Shown: positions 17,304 through 27,700, numbered from the stretch's first letter. The stretch: DNA of 64,000 bases from Bradyrhizobium sp. AZCC 1693 (GCF_036924745.1 NZ_JAZHSD010000001.1:1612001-1676000); one strand, 5' to 3'. The notes: generated by a model not told the origin, from the letters alone. Program-made: numbers and translations.

Positions 17304-19580
17304 TTGAATGATTCGCCGCCGCAGAGGAAAGCCGTGATCCCTTCCGCCCGCGCCGCCGCCTTGCGATCGACCGCGCTGGCCACGAGCCTGGCGCTGGCCG
17401 TGCTGGCTGCGTTCCCCCTGGCTGCCTGGGCCAAGCCAAAAGTTCCCCTGCCGAAGCCGCGGCCGATCGCCCGCAACGTCGCTCCCAAGTCGACTGCGCA
17501 GTCCGCGCCACATACCAGCGCAGCACCAGCAGCCCACGCCGCGGCGGCCCCTGCGGCGCCGGCCGCGCCCGCTCCTGCGCCGCCAGTTCTCGCGCCTGCG
17601 ACCCGCCAGCATGCCGCCTTGCCGCCCCCGCGCAAGCACGTGGCGCCGGCAGCGGTAGCCTCGACGTCCTCGACGTCGCAGGCCGACAAGGACGCGCTGG
17701 AGAACGTCATCGAACTGATGCGCAAGCAGAAGCCGGGGGACGCCGCGCAGGCGCAGGCCGCGATATCGGATCCGGTCGCCCGCAAGCTTGCGGAATGGCT
17801 GATCCTGCGCAGCGACAACAATGGCGCCTCCGTGGAGCGCTACCGCGCGTTTGTTTCGGCCAATCCGAGCTGGCCATCGCAGACCTTTCTGCGCCGGCGC
17901 ATCGAAGCCACCCTTTGGGACGACCGCCGCGACGACGCCACGGTGTGGGCGTGGTTCGGAAACGAATCGCCGATTTCGGCCAAGGGCAAGTTCGCGCTGG
18001 CGAAGGCCATGCTCGCGCGCGGCGATCGCAACAATGCCGAACGGCTGGTCCGCGAGGCCTGGCGCAATGACGGCATGTCGGAGGACACCGAGACCGCAGC
18101 GCTCGATATGTTCGGCCCATTGCTGACGGCAGGCGACCACAAGGCGCGGATGGACACGCTGCTTTACGGCACCGAGCAGGAAGCCGGCGGCATGCGCGCC
18201 GCCAAGCGGCTCGGTTCGGGCCACGTCGCGCTGGCCAAGGCGCGGATCGCGGCCAACAAGAAATCCTCCAACCTCAAGTCGCTGCTCGATGCGGTGCCGC
18301 AGGAGCTGCACAGCGATCCCGGCTATATGTTCGCCAGGATCCAGTGGCTGCGCCGCGAAGAGAAATTCCACGAGGCCGCACGGCTCATGCTGGCCGTGCC
18401 GAAAGATCCGAACCGCCTGCACAATCTCAACGAATGGTGGATCGAACGGCGCCTCCTTGCGCGCAAGATGCTGGACGTCGGCGAACACCGCACCGCCTAT
18501 CTGATTGCGCGCGACGCCGCACTTCCATCCCGCGACATCTACAAGACCGAGCAGGAATTCACCGCGGGCTGGATCGCCCTGCGCTTCCTGAAGGATCCGG
18601 CGGTCGCCGCCCAGCACTTCGCGCGCATCGGTGTCGGCAGCGCGAACCCGACTGCGCTGGCGCGCGCCGGCTATTGGCAGGGCCGTGCGGCGGAAGCGGC
18701 GGGCCGCGCCCAGGAGGCCCGCGCCGCCTACAGCCGGGCAGCCGAGCAATCGACCAGCTATTACGGCCAACTGGCGCGCGCCAAGCTCGGCCTGCCGCAG
18801 CTCCAATTGAACGGCGTCCCGAGCGGCCGCGGCCGCGGGGCTGAACGGCTGGAGATCGTCCGCGCCGTGCAATTGCTCTATGAACTCGACGAGCGCGAGC
18901 TCGCGATCCCGATTTTCGCCGACATGGGCGAGAATGGCGATCCCGATGCCCTGGTCGGCCTCGGCGAACTCACCTCGCGCCATAGCGACGCCCGCGGCAT
19001 GCTGCTGCTCGGCAAGGCCGCGCTCAACCGCGGCCTGCCGTTCGATCACTACGCCTATCCGGTCAACGGCATTCCGTCGTTCAAGCAGATCGGCCCCGAG
19101 GTGGAGCCCAGCGTCGTCTATGCGATTGCGCGGCAGGAAAGCGCCTTCAACCCGGCCGTGGTCTCGCCGGCGCAGGCCTACGGACTGATGCAGGTGACGC
19201 CGGACGCCGGACGCTACGTCTGCAAACGGGCCGGCGTCAGCTTCGACCTCAACCGGATGAAGACCGACTCGGTCTACAACGCCATGCTTGGCGCCGCCGA
19301 GCTCGGCGGGCTGCTCGAGGACTACCGCGGCTCCTACATCCTGACCTTCGCCGGCTATAATGCCGGTCGCGGCAGCGTCAAGAAATGGATCGAGCGTTAC
19401 GGCGATCCGCGCGATCCCAAGGTCGACGCGGTCGATTGGGTCGAGCAGATCCCGTTCTCCGAGACGCGGAACTACGTGCAGCGGATCATGGAGAACCTGC
19501 AGGTCTATCGCGCGCGGTTCGGCGGCGGGACCAGGCTCCAGATCGAAGCCGACCTGCATCGCGGCGCCAGCGTCGAATAG
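17304..19580 (+). CDS. slt: Soluble lytic murein transglycosylase
   Basis: 758 residues. Cleaves peptidoglycan between MurNAc and GlcNAc with formation of 1,6-anhydro ends, in the periplasm. A signal peptide (about 1-43, LALAVLAAFPLAAWA) is followed by an Ala/Pro-rich linker (about 50-115), a long helical superstructure, and the C-terminal SLT domain with the catalytic Glu in ARQESAFNPAVVSPAQAYG near residue 611. The linker is longer than in E. coli Slt70. Divergent from dapA with about 260 bases between them. Confidence 0.93.
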   Translation: MNDSPPQRKAVIPSARAAALRSTALATSLALAVLAAFPLAAWAKPKVPLPKPRPIARNVAPKSTAQSAPHTSAAPAAHAAAAPAAPAAPAPAPPVLAPATRQHAALPPPRKHVAPAAVASTSSTSQADKDALENVIELMRKQKPGDAAQAQAAISDPVARKLAEWLILRSDNNGASVERYRAFVSANPSWPSQTFLRRRIEATLWDDRRDDATVWAWFGNESPISAKGKFALAKAMLARGDRNNAERLVREAWRNDGMSEDTETAALDMFGPLLTAGDHKARMDTLLYGTEQEAGGMRAAKRLGSGHVALAKARIAANKKSSNLKSLLDAVPQELHSDPGYMFARIQWLRREEKFHEAARLMLAVPKDPNRLHNLNEWWIERRLLARKMLDVGEHRTAYLIARDAALPSRDIYKTEQEFTAGWIALRFLKDPAVAAQHFARIGVGSANPTALARAGYWQGRAAEAAGRAQEARAAYSRAAEQSTSYYGQLARAKLGLPQLQLNGVPSGRGRGAERLEIVRAVQLLYELDERELAIPIFADMGENGDPDALVGLGELTSRHSDARGMLLLGKAALNRGLPFDHYAYPVNGIPSFKQIGPEVEPSVVYAIARQESAFNPAVVSPAQAYGLMQVTPDAGRYVCKRAGVSFDLNRMKTDSVYNAMLGAAELGGLLEDYRGSYILTFAGYNAGRGSVKKWIERYGDPRDPKVDAVDWVEQIPFSETRNYVQRIMENLQVYRARFGGGTRLQIEADLHRGASVE

Positions 19581-19721
19581 CGATTTTCCGGCAAAAGCCG
19601 GCCTGAGCTGAATTCCGGCGACAGTCCGCAAGTCCGGACGGCGGCGGCACCTTTCACAACCGCTTCTTCAAGCGTCGAAAGACGGCCTTCCTCCGTGCCT
19701 TCCTCGAACCAGCGCCCGCAA

Positions 19722-19754
19722 TGAAAAACCCCCGGCGGTTGCCTGCCGGGGGTT
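19722..19754 (-). terminator. Rho-independent terminator after the porin gene
   Basis: A 10-bp G+C-rich stem AACCCCCGGC / GCCGGGGGTT (19727-19736 with 19745-19754), 27 bases past the porin stop and followed on the minus strand by TTTTTCAT. A strong terminator, fitting a highly expressed gene. Confidence 0.88.
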
Positions 19755-19781
19755 CTCCTTAGTGTTTCAAGTCTTTCGGGA

Positions 19782-21338
19782 TCAGAAGTTACGCTGAGCG
19801 CGAACGTTCAGGAAGACGGTGCTCTGGTCCTTGAACTCGTACACGGTGGTCGGCTTGGGAGCTGTGGCAGCCAGGACGGCAGCGCCCGTGAACTTCTGAT
19901 CGAGGAAGAACGCACCGACTTCAGCCGAGAACGTCAGGTTCTTGACGGGAGTCCAGCGGGTGACCACACCAACCTGGGCAAAGTTGAAGTCCGGGTTGCA
20001 GGAATAGTCTGCAGACACGACCTTGCCAGTGTTGTAGTTGGCGCACCAGGCACCCTTCGCCGAGGTGATGTCCAGAGCGTTGCCGCCGTAGCGGACCTGA
20101 CCATAGCTGCCCCAGAGGCTGGTCGACCAGTAGGGATCCCAGTTGTGGTTGAACGCACCACGGATACCCCAGGCATCCACCAGCTTGATGCCGTCGGTGG
20201 CACCGGGCAGGTACACACCGTCAGCGGTCTGGCCGAAGCCGACGCTCTGGTAAGCGCCCAGACGACCGGTCGAACCGAACATCACGAAGCTCGGCGAAGC
20301 GCCGCTCGTGGAGACCACCGACTTGGTGGAGCCCTTGGCGTAGGTGGCGTCGATCTTGAAGTCGTCGCCCGGACCGGTCGGCAGGTTCTTGATCTGCAAC
20401 GCAGCCATCACCGCACCGCCCCACTTGTCTTCGGGGTGACCGGAGATTTCCGACAGAGCCGTCGGAACGCCGCCGGCGCCAAGGATGTTGTAGGAAGCGT
20501 TCACGAGGTGCGCCAAACCACCAATCTGGAACAGACCCCAGGCCTGGTCGACGCGGATGTTGCCGACGATGTCGGGAGCATGCACGCCGCCGTAGGATTG
20601 AGCGCCCGCCGTGGCGAAGCCGCTCGGAAGAACGCTGAGGTTCAGCACAGCGGTGCGGTCGTACACGGTCGGTTCATCCAGACCGATGGTGCCCGACACG
20701 CCGTTGCCGAACTGCGCGGTGTACTGGATGTTGTTGACGCCGGTGACGTAGTCCGGACCGCCCATCAAGAACGAGTTGTTGTTGCCCGGATAGCCGTTCC
20801 AGGGGGTTGCGAAGGCCGAAACCGACTTACCGAAGGTGAAGCCAGCGAACTGCAGGAAGATCTGGTCGACCGCGACATAGCCAGCGCCAGCTTGATCAAG
20901 CAGGTTCGTGTTGTTGCCCAGGTTGGTCGCGAGCACGTTCGGATTGAAGCTGTTGTTGCCGAGCGTGCTGAACTGGATGTTGGCCTGACCGAAGGTGCGG
21001 ACAACGCCGTATTCAGTGGCGGTACGGGTATCAACCGTCAGCGCCAGACGAGAACGGGCCGCGAAGTAATCGCGGTAGCGGTTGCCCTGACCGATATCGC
21101 CGCTCCACGCCGGGCCGCCGTAAATGCCGCCGTTGAACGTGGTGTCGATGCGCAGATAACCACCCAGCTTGATGCAGGTGTCGGTGCCCGGGATATAGAA
21201 GAAACCCGCGCCATACAGGGAGCAGATCCTCACGTACTCGACCGCTTTGGCCTTGACGGGAAGATCGGCCGCCTGGGCTCCACTCATGGCGATCAGACCC
21301 GCCGCTGAGCCGAGAATAAGGCTCTTAACCATCTTCAT
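19782..21338 (-). CDS. Outer-membrane porin, Porin_2 family
   Basis: 518 residues. The signal peptide MKMVKSLILGSAAGLIAMSG ends near AQA|ADLPVKAK. The mature protein starts with the VEYVRICSLYGAGFFYIPGT element found in rhizobial and Brucella porins, has two cysteines early (the SLYGAGF and DTCIKLGGYLRID region), and ends with an aromatic residue (NVRAQRNF), as outer-membrane beta-barrels do. AACTTGGAGGTTTAAC before the ATG is a strong ribosome site, and the terminator is strong, so it is probably abundant. Forms general diffusion pores. Confidence 0.93.
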   Translation of the reverse strand: MKMVKSLILGSAAGLIAMSGAQAADLPVKAKAVEYVRICSLYGAGFFYIPGTDTCIKLGGYLRIDTTFNGGIYGGPAWSGDIGQGNRYRDYFAARSRLALTVDTRTATEYGVVRTFGQANIQFSTLGNNSFNPNVLATNLGNNTNLLDQAGAGYVAVDQIFLQFAGFTFGKSVSAFATPWNGYPGNNNSFLMGGPDYVTGVNNIQYTAQFGNGVSGTIGLDEPTVYDRTAVLNLSVLPSGFATAGAQSYGGVHAPDIVGNIRVDQAWGLFQIGGLAHLVNASYNILGAGGVPTALSEISGHPEDKWGGAVMAALQIKNLPTGPGDDFKIDATYAKGSTKSVVSTSGASPSFVMFGSTGRLGAYQSVGFGQTADGVYLPGATDGIKLVDAWGIRGAFNHNWDPYWSTSLWGSYGQVRYGGNALDITSAKGAWCANYNTGKVVSADYSCNPDFNFAQVGVVTRWTPVKNLTFSAEVGAFFLDQKFTGAAVLAATAPKPTTVYEFKDQSTVFLNVRAQRNF

Positions 21339-22286
21339 GTTAAACCTCCAAGTTGCTCTGTAGGGAAGGTTCCGGATCCGCTGGGTGAATCACCCTAAGG
21401 TTGGTTCCCTTGTCCCCTGAAACCCGCTTAGTCGCTTCGCGCCTTCGGACACTCCCGCATGAACGCGAGGGACTTAAGCGAACCACCTAAAACGGGACGA
21501 CCTCGGGATGCCCCCCTCCGTCGCCCGATCACAATTACCGAGGACTTCTGCACACGCAACAAAGGAACCGCCTCGAACGGCCCGACTCCGCCCCTTTTCC
21601 GAAGGGTGTTGCACAAATAACACGCGTTTGTGATTGAAGTTTCTTCGCAAGGCGCTGTTTCTATTCGGTATTTTCGAATAGCTCTGATTGACACCGCGAT
21701 TTCGGTGTGGGCACCGCAACAACCGGCTCGCGCCCGCCAACGCGCCTTCTTTCAGCATCGAATCGAGGCCGAGGCCGCCGAATCCGCCGCGAGCGATTAC
21801 GCACCTATTATAGAGTGAGCTCATCGGAGACAGGCGCAGGCCGCGACGGGCGTCTCCCCCTCTCCGGACGCCCAACCAGGGCAAAAAACCGGCGAAAAAG
21901 GATGGAAGCCCGGTATTTCGCGAGATCGGAAGGCCTTTTTATAGAGCGCCGAAACTTGGCACTTGCGCGCGGCGTCTGGAACCGTGACTCGCGGAATCGA
22001 ATCGGCCCACCGGTGCCATCGAATCAATTTCACGCGATTTCGACGCGCCGCGCGGAAAAACTCCCCGCGGAGGTCAGGTCTCGCGTCACGCGCGCCGTGC
22101 CGATTGCTGAGTCGTCTGCGCGTCATCGAGACCGCAGAGCCCGGAAACATGCGTCTAAACGCGCGATACGGGATATCGGCCGTTCGTGAGGATTGCGTGC
22201 GAAGCGCCGGCGCCTCCAAATGGCCTCGGCGTAATCTGAATCTGCCGCTTGCGGCTGGCCCTCGCGTCAGGCATATCCGCGCAGAT
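21339..22286. other. Long intergenic region upstream of the porin gene
   Basis: About 950 bases with no gene I can support. It holds the porin promoter and leader. Frames of 60-160 codons occur on both strands but have arginine-rich compositions typical of shadows and no ribosome binding sites. A small RNA cannot be excluded: the stretch 21500-21800 is less G+C-rich than its surroundings. Confidence 0.5.
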
Positions 22287-22380
22287 GGAGCTGTGGCCGA
22301 GTGGCTGAAGGCGGCGGTTTGCTAAACCGTTATAGGGTTGTAAAGCCCTATCGAGGGTTCGAATCCCTCCGGCTCCGCCA
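22287..22380 (+). tRNA. tRNA-Ser (anticodon GCT)
   Basis: A full class II tRNA with an encoded CCA end. Acceptor arms GGAGCTG and CGGCTCC pair; the D arm is TGGCCGAGTGGCTGAAGGCG; the anticodon loop in GGTTTGCTAAACC gives anticodon GCT, reading AGC and AGT serine codons; a long variable arm (TATAGGGTTGTAAAGCCCTATC) and the T arm GAGGGTTCGAATCCCTC follow. Confidence 0.96.
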
Positions 22381-22532
22381 TCCCGCTCCTTGTCCAGACC
22401 GGAGACATGGGTAACAGGTGATGCCTGCCGCCGCACACCGGGCCATTGCGCCATTTGCGGCGATGGATCGTCTCTTGCGGGTTGGAAGCCATCCGATCGG
22501 CATCACCTCTGCAACACGCCGCGGAGCGCAAG

Positions 22533-23492
22533 ATGAAGAAGGAAGAACTCGAGGCGATCCTTGGCGATGGCGACAACACGCCCGATCTCGGTCCGATCGA
22601 AGAACATCTTTATGCCGTAGCGACGGAGCCGAAGCTGCCGGATTTCGCGGTCGGCATGTGCGTGGCGAGAATCGAGGAATCTGCGCCGGCATTGCGCGCC
22701 GTTCTGCTGCGGGCTGCGGATGGCGAGGCATTGTCGGACGATGAAAGCCTGCTGCTGTTCCGCGGGCTGCATATCCTGGGCGGCGCACGTGACCGGGAAG
22801 CGTGCCAGCCGCTCCTGCGCCTGCTGCGGCGCCCCTTTGAGGAGCTCGACGATCTCATCGGCGATACCGTCGCTGAAAGCCTGGCCAACATCGTCACCGG
22901 CGTGTTCGATGACGATGTCGACGCCCTGTTCGCCTTGATCATCGACAGCTCGATCGATGGATTCATCCGTGAAGCATTGTTCGGCGCGGCGACTTTCCTG
23001 GCATGGGAGGGCCGCATCGAGCGCGATCGGTATCGGGGATTTCTTGTCCGGTTCCATGAGGAGCGGCCGGCCGAAGACGGCGATCAGGCCTGGGCGGGCT
23101 GGCTGCAGGCGATTGCCCTGCTCGGCCTGCGCGACCTGGTGCCGCTCGTCGACAATGCCTTTCGTGAAGACCGCATACCCGAGGAATGGATTGATCGTCG
23201 CCAGTTCGACGACGACATTGCCGGAGCCGAATACGCGCCCGACGACATCGAACGGCTCACGCAATACAACCTCGGTTACATCGAGGACGTGCTGGTATCA
23301 CTGGATTGGACGCGCGGCACCGAAGACGTCTTCGACGAGGACGGCGAGGAAGCCCCGTGGACCGATTTCGCGTATCCGAACGAGCCGGTCAGGAACCCCT
23401 GGCGTAACGTCGGACGTAACGATCCATGTCCGTGCGGGAGCGGCAAGAAGTTCAAGAAATGCTGCCTTGCTGTGGGCGAGCCGCCGGCCTGA
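22533..23492 (+). CDS. SEC-C motif protein (DUF1186-like)
   Basis: 319 residues from [18 protein letters not shown] stands 7 bases before this ATG. The body is acidic and helical and resembles the DUF1186 repeat proteins (weak, from memory). The C-terminus is a zinc-binding SEC-C motif, [18 protein letters not shown], as found at the end of SecA where it binds SecB and ribosomes. The function is unknown; the zinc tail suggests a protein- or ribosome-binding role. It lies 150 bases after tRNA-Ser. Confidence 0.82.
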   Translation: MKKEELEAILGDGDNTPDLGPIEEHLYAVATEPKLPDFAVGMCVARIEESAPALRAVLLRAADGEALSDDESLLLFRGLHILGGARDREACQPLLRLLRRPFEELDDLIGDTVAESLANIVTGVFDDDVDALFALIIDSSIDGFIREALFGAATFLAWEGRIERDRYRGFLVRFHEERPAEDGDQAWAGWLQAIALLGLRDLVPLVDNAFREDRIPEEWIDRRQFDDDIAGAEYAPDDIERLTQYNLGYIEDVLVSLDWTRGTEDVFDEDGEEAPWTDFAYPNEPVRNPWRNVGRNDPCPCGSGKKFKKCCLAVGEPPA

Positions 23493-23510
23493 CGCCGGCC
23501 GCTCCGGGCC

Positions 23511-23777
23511 TCAATGCGCGGTCATCCACGCACGCGCTTCGCGCTGTGCGGTGGCGATTTCGGCGTCCGACATCATCGCGGCGACTTCGCGGCGCATGGA
23601 GATCGCATCCGCGCGTCCCTTCAGCGCGGCGAGGTTGAACCATTTGTGGGCCGCGACGAGGTTCACCACCCCGGAACGGCCGCTCGCCCAGTAAAGGCCG
23701 CGCTCGAACAGCACGTCCGGGATCGCTGTCGCTTCCACCGGAATTGCCTTATCCAGATCAAACTGCCCCTGAAACAT
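23511..23777 (-). CDS. Small Sel1-repeat protein
   Basis: 88 residues. The segment ERGLYWASG...VAAHKWFNLAALKG is one Sel1-like (TPR-type) repeat, with the diagnostic AHKWFNLAA. The remainder is a short helix (MSDAEIATAQREARAWM). One repeat is too few for a full solenoid, so it may bind a partner or dimerise. The gene is convergent with the SEC-C gene, the stops being 18 bases apart. GGGGAGC lies upstream of the ATG. Confidence 0.8.
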   Translation of the reverse strand: MFQGQFDLDKAIPVEATAIPDVLFERGLYWASGRSGVVNLVAAHKWFNLAALKGRADAISMRREVAAMMSDAEIATAQREARAWMTAH

Positions 23778-24648
23778 CTGTAGCTCCCCTTTTTATCGTT
23801 GCCGCCCTCCCCCGAGCGCGGCCCCTGTCCACTGTTAAACCCTGTCATCCGCAACGCCGTTTACCGGTCTGTTGTTGGGATGATCATGACCGATCAAATT
23901 TGAAGGGCAGTTTAAGGTTCGCGATGAACGGGATGTAAACGCGCGCATCGTGCCGTCGAACGCGAAATTGCAGAAATGCCTGCGGCACAGGGAGAAGTTA
24001 CCAATCGTGAAATTCGGTTTACCCTGCGGTTTCGCAGAACGATAACCATTGCCGCAAGGTCGGGGTCGCCACTATTCGTCACCGGGCAGGCCGTAACGCG
24101 CCGCGCGATGACGGGTTCCAACCAATGATCGGGCGTCGAGCAGTTGCTACGACCATTCGGGAGTTCACGGCGCGGCCGATACCGAATTCGCGAACGACGA
24201 CACGCCCGGAACAACAGGCGGAAGCAAGACAACCGACGCCTGCGAACGATCAACGATGAATCGGGGAAAACTTGGTGCCGGACGCCTGATGCGTCGGCTA
24301 TCGGAGCGCTCCGGTGAAAGCGGGCGTTCCAGGGAACGAGGGCGTTCCCGGGGGAACGAGGGCGTCGGCGAACACGTCAGGACCAGATTTCATGGCCGGG
24401 CTTTTGGCCCGGTGAAATTGCGGGCGTTAAGGACACCCGCACCGAACGAAGAAAAACTTGTTTCTTCTGCCGGACCGGTTTTGAAAGAGCGAAGCTTTTA
24501 GAAAGAACGCTCTTCCGAAATACGATCCAGCCGTTTGACCTGATGTCTCGCCGACACCCTCTTTTCGTCGACCAGAGCCTTCAGACTTTTATCCGGGGCT
24601 CTAATGACGTGCCGGCATCAAGTCGCCGGCAATCTTGGAGAAGCGAAG
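23778..24648. other. Long region without a supported gene
   Basis: About 870 bases. Frames at 23912-24253 (minus) and 24256-24501 (plus) look like chance frames: no ribosome site, arginine-rich, no known pattern. A short direct repeat is visible near 24325-24370 (GGGAACGAGGGCGTTCC then GGGGAACGAGGGCGT). The region is otherwise featureless to me. Confidence 0.5.
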
Positions 24649-24741
24649 TTACTTCTTCTTCTTGGCGACCTTGCGGGTCTTCTTCGCAGTCTTCTTCACT
24701 GCGCTCTTCGCCTTCTTTGCCTTCTTAGCTTTCTTGGCCAT
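24649..24741 (-). CDS. 30-residue Lys/Ala-rich histone-H1-like protein
   Basis: A short gene with a strong ribosome site: AGGAGG five bases before ATG. It reads MAKKAKKAKKAKSAV, then further KKTAKKTRKVAKKKK and a TAA. The product is about half lysine, like the tail of bacterial histone-H1 homologues, and should bind nucleic acids without specificity. Codon phase is supported by the Lys/Ala repeat continuing without interruption to the stop. I recall similar short proteins annotated in bradyrhizobia, but I cannot check that here. Confidence 0.72.
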   Translation of the reverse strand: MAKKAKKAKKAKSAVKKTAKKTRKVAKKKK

Positions 24742-25305
24742 GTTGCCCTCCTAATGTTAGTGAGATGGCTTAATCGCTGCGTGCACTCGGGAATCGAGAT
24801 GCACTACATCCCGAATACACCAACGCATTCAAAAAAACAGCGTCCCGCTTAAGGAAGTGTTGACGCAGCAATGTGAGAGCGCGCGAAGTACTTCATTCGA
24901 CGGCACAACGACAAGCGCGCGCGCCGATGCAAAAAGTGCCGCAACGACCGACATCGGCGCTTGTCAATAGTGAAGGAAGCGCCTGTGCCGCAGCACTTTC
25001 TTTAATTCCCTCATGCGACGATCAACGCGCGATCAGTGTCGTTGCGACTCAATGATGCCGCAAAAAGGCCGTGCGCTCGGACTCTGAGTCGCAGAGTTTG
25101 GCAATAAAAAAATTTTCGTGGTCACAGCGTTGGCGTCTCGTCGGCGCTCGCCAAAACCGAACTTCCAGGCGAATCGCGACCACCGATTCGGACGCACGCT
25201 TTTGGTCGCGATGTGAATATCGGATCGCGATGAACGAGAGATGCGCGCTCGCGCGCATCTCTCGTGGCGTCATCGACGACGAGAGTCGTCCCGTTACGGG
25301 ACGCT
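24742..25305. other. Intergenic region between gatB and the H1-like gene
   Basis: About 560 bases without a supported gene; the frame at 25049-25273 (minus) has no ribosome site or family pattern. The part next to gatB contains a short hairpin GTCCCG/CGGGAC just past the stop and a larger palindrome listed separately. It must also contain the promoter of the H1-like gene. Confidence 0.5.
25235..25264. repeat. Near-perfect 30-bp palindrome downstream of gatB
   Basis: Arms CGAGAGATGCGCGC and GCGCGCATCTCTCG are exact reverse complements with only TC between them. Located about 40 bases past the gatB stop. No T-run follows on either strand, so it is not a classic terminator; it could stabilise the mRNA end or form a cruciform. 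Confidence 0.75.
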
Positions 25306-26790
25306 TTAGATACCGAGCTTCGCCTTCAGGAGATCATTCACAGCCTGCGGATTGGCCTTGCCGCCGGACTGCTTCATCACCTGGCCGACGAACCAGCCGG
25401 CGAGTTGCGGCCTGGCTTTCGCCTGCGCGACCTTGTCCGGATTGGCCGCGATGATGTCGTCGATGACCTTCTCGATCGCGCCCAAATCCGTGACCTGCTT
25501 CATGCCGCGTGCTTCGACCAGCTCGCGCGGGTCGCCGCCTTCCGTCCAGACGATCTCGAACAGGTCTTTTGCGATCTTGCCTGATATCGTGCCCTCGCCG
25601 ATCAGGTCGACGATCGCAGCCAGTTGCGCCGCCGACACCGGCGAGTCCGTGATGCCATGGCCTTCCTTGTTGAGACGGCCGAACAGCTCGTTGATCACCC
25701 AATTGGCCGCGAGCTTGCCGTCGCGCGCCTTGTCGGCAAGACCTGCCAGCACGGTTTCGTAGAACTCCGCGCTCTCGCGCTCGGCCACCAGCACGCCGGC
25801 ATCGTAAGGCGACAGGCCGAGGCTCTCGATGAAGCGCGCCTTCTTCTGGTCCGGCAGTTCCGGCAGCTTCGACTTGAGCTCGTCGACATAGCCTTGCGTG
25901 AACTCGAGCGGCAGCAGGTCCGGATCCGGAAAATAGCGATAGTCATGCGCTTCTTCCTTGGAGCGCATCGAGCGCGTCTCGCCCTTGTTCGGGTCGAACA
26001 GCCGCGTTTCCTGGTCGATCGTGCCGCCATCCTCGATGATCTCGATCTGGCGCCGCGCCTCGTACTCGATCGCCTGGCCGATGAAGGTGATCGAGTTCAT
26101 GTTCTTGATCTCGCAGCGGGTGCCGAGCGGCCCGCCGGGCTTGCGCACGGAAACGTTCACATCGGCGCGCAGCGAGCCCTTCTCCATGTCACCGTCGCAG
26201 GTGCCGAGATAGCGCAGGATCGAACGCAGCTTCGTTACATAGGCCTTGGCCTGTTCGGCATCGCGGATGTCCGGTTTTGATACGATCTCCATCAGCGCCA
26301 CACCGCAGCGGTTGAGATCGACACAGGACATGGTCGGCGACTGGTCGTGCAGCGATTTGCCGGCATCCTGTTCCAGATGCAGCCGCTCGATCCCGATCGT
26401 CGCGGTCTTGCCGCCGTCCAGTTCGACCACGACCTCGCCTTCGCCCACGATCGGCGACTTGTACTGGCTGATCTGGTAGCCCTGCGGCGAATCCGGATAG
26501 AAATAATTCTTGCGGTCGAACACCGAGCGCAGGTTGATCTGCGCGTTGAGGCCGAGACCGGTGCGCACCGCCTGACGGACGCACTCTTCATTGATCACGG
26601 GCAGCATGCCCGGCATCGCGGCGTCGACCAGCGAGACATGGCTGTTCGGCTCGCCGCCGAATTCGGTCGAGGCGCCCGAGAACAGCTTTGACTTCGAGGT
26701 GACCTGGGCGTGAACCTCCAGCCCGATGACGACTTCCCAGTCGCCGGTCTGGCCCTTGATCAGTTTTCCCGGTTTGACTGACACGTTCAT
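25306..26790 (-). CDS. gatB: Asp/Glu-tRNA amidotransferase subunit B
   Basis: 494 residues. GatB binds mischarged Glu-tRNA(Gln) or Asp-tRNA(Asn) and phosphorylates the acid before amide transfer in GatCAB. The catalytic cradle begins [20 protein letters not shown], continues with [19 protein letters not shown] and RADVNVSVR, and ends in the C-terminal YqeY-like helical tail ([18 protein letters not shown]). It is on the same strand as gatC-gatA but separated by a plus-strand lipoprotein gene, so it needs its own promoter. Confidence 0.96.
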   Translation of the reverse strand: MNVSVKPGKLIKGQTGDWEVVIGLEVHAQVTSKSKLFSGASTEFGGEPNSHVSLVDAAMPGMLPVINEECVRQAVRTGLGLNAQINLRSVFDRKNYFYPDSPQGYQISQYKSPIVGEGEVVVELDGGKTATIGIERLHLEQDAGKSLHDQSPTMSCVDLNRCGVALMEIVSKPDIRDAEQAKAYVTKLRSILRYLGTCDGDMEKGSLRADVNVSVRKPGGPLGTRCEIKNMNSITFIGQAIEYEARRQIEIIEDGGTIDQETRLFDPNKGETRSMRSKEEAHDYRYFPDPDLLPLEFTQGYVDELKSKLPELPDQKKARFIESLGLSPYDAGVLVAERESAEFYETVLAGLADKARDGKLAANWVINELFGRLNKEGHGITDSPVSAAQLAAIVDLIGEGTISGKIAKDLFEIVWTEGGDPRELVEARGMKQVTDLGAIEKVIDDIIAANPDKVAQAKARPQLAGWFVGQVMKQSGGKANPQAVNDLLKAKLGI

Positions 26791-27022
26791 CGATGCAGGC
26801 TTCCGAACAGGTTGAGATGTGGGACGGCTTGGGCTTCGCGCAACGGATGGCGTCAGTCAAGCCGCGGAAATCGGCGTCCGGATGGTCAGAGACCGCGACA
26901 GAACGCCTGGTGCAGGCGGCCCGGCCCACGCCGCTGCACAATATCTCCTGAAGACTTCATTCGCCGCAGCATTGACGCGCAGTAGAATTGTACCGTAGAG
27001 GTTGCATGAGGTGGGGGATGAA

Positions 27023-27679
27023 ATGCTTCGTGTTTTGTTTGTAGCGGCCGTCGCCGTCAGTCTTGCGTCGTGTGCAACTCCTTACGCCCAGCAGGGCCTG
27101 ACTGGCGGCTTCGACGTCCAGGAACTGAGACCGGACGTCTTTCGCGTGAGCTTCCAAGGCAACGGCTACACCACACGCGAGACTGTTCAGGTCTATTGGC
27201 TTTATCGCTGCGCCCAACTGGCCATCGAAAAGGGTTTTAACGGATTTGAGATCCTGTCGGACATGCAATTCGTCATGCGGCGTCCGCCGGCGGACGATCG
27301 CCAAGGTCCAAGGCTGAGCAGCTCGGTGGCATCGCTCCGCACCAGTATTCCCGTGTCGGCGGACGAAGTCTCCCAGGCCGCGGCGTGGCGGCCCAAGGGC
27401 GACCTCGCCAGCCGCTCGGTTGAACCGATCAGGATGGCGCGGGGCGGCGGCGCCCCGATCTTCATCTATACCGGCGGCGGGGCGGCGATCCCCAAACCGG
27501 CGATCGAGGGCGATGTGCACTTCCTTGCGACGCCGGTCGTGTCGGCACCGCCAAAAGTGTTCAATGCCAAGGAGTTGCTCAGCCAGCTGGAGCCGCTCGT
27601 CAAGGCCGAGAAATGCGGCGTCGGCAATGTGTGTCCGCACGTGCATGAGTATTTGCTGCCGAAAGGAAAGCTGCGGTAA
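27023..27679 (+). CDS. Putative lipoprotein (CC0125/CC1285 family)
   Basis: 218 residues from MLRVLFVAAVAVSLASC; a G-run (GTGGGGGATGAA) precedes the ATG. A lipobox LASC places the acylated cysteine at residue 17. The core GGFDVQELRPDVFRVSFQGN and the TVQVYWLYRCAQLAIEKGF pattern match the family named after Caulobacter proteins CC0125/CC1285 (memory). Function unknown; probably an outer-membrane lipoprotein. Divergent from gatB. Confidence 0.8.
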   Translation: MLRVLFVAAVAVSLASCATPYAQQGLTGGFDVQELRPDVFRVSFQGNGYTTRETVQVYWLYRCAQLAIEKGFNGFEILSDMQFVMRRPPADDRQGPRLSSSVASLRTSIPVSADEVSQAAAWRPKGDLASRSVEPIRMARGGGAPIFIYTGGGAAIPKPAIEGDVHFLATPVVSAPPKVFNAKELLSQLEPLVKAEKCGVGNVCPHVHEYLLPKGKLR

Positions 27680-27700
27680 CGGCCGGTAGCGACCGGCCGT

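Noticed and set aside
17289..19631. 780-codon open frame antisense to the lytic transglycosylase
   Set aside because: Same cause; the plus-strand protein has a signal peptide and intact SLT domain.
21474..22219. Several 60-160-codon frames upstream of the porin gene
   Set aside because: Frames on both strands overlap one another, are arginine-rich and lack ribosome sites.
24325..24375. Short direct repeats considered as a CRISPR-like array
   Set aside because: Only two imperfect units with no regular spacers.
23912..24501. Two candidate short genes (23912-24253 minus, 24256-24501 plus)
   Set aside because: Composition and missing start signals indicate chance frames.
25049..25273. 74-codon minus-strand frame downstream of gatB
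   Set aside because: No ribosome site and it contains the 30-bp palindrome; unlikely to code.
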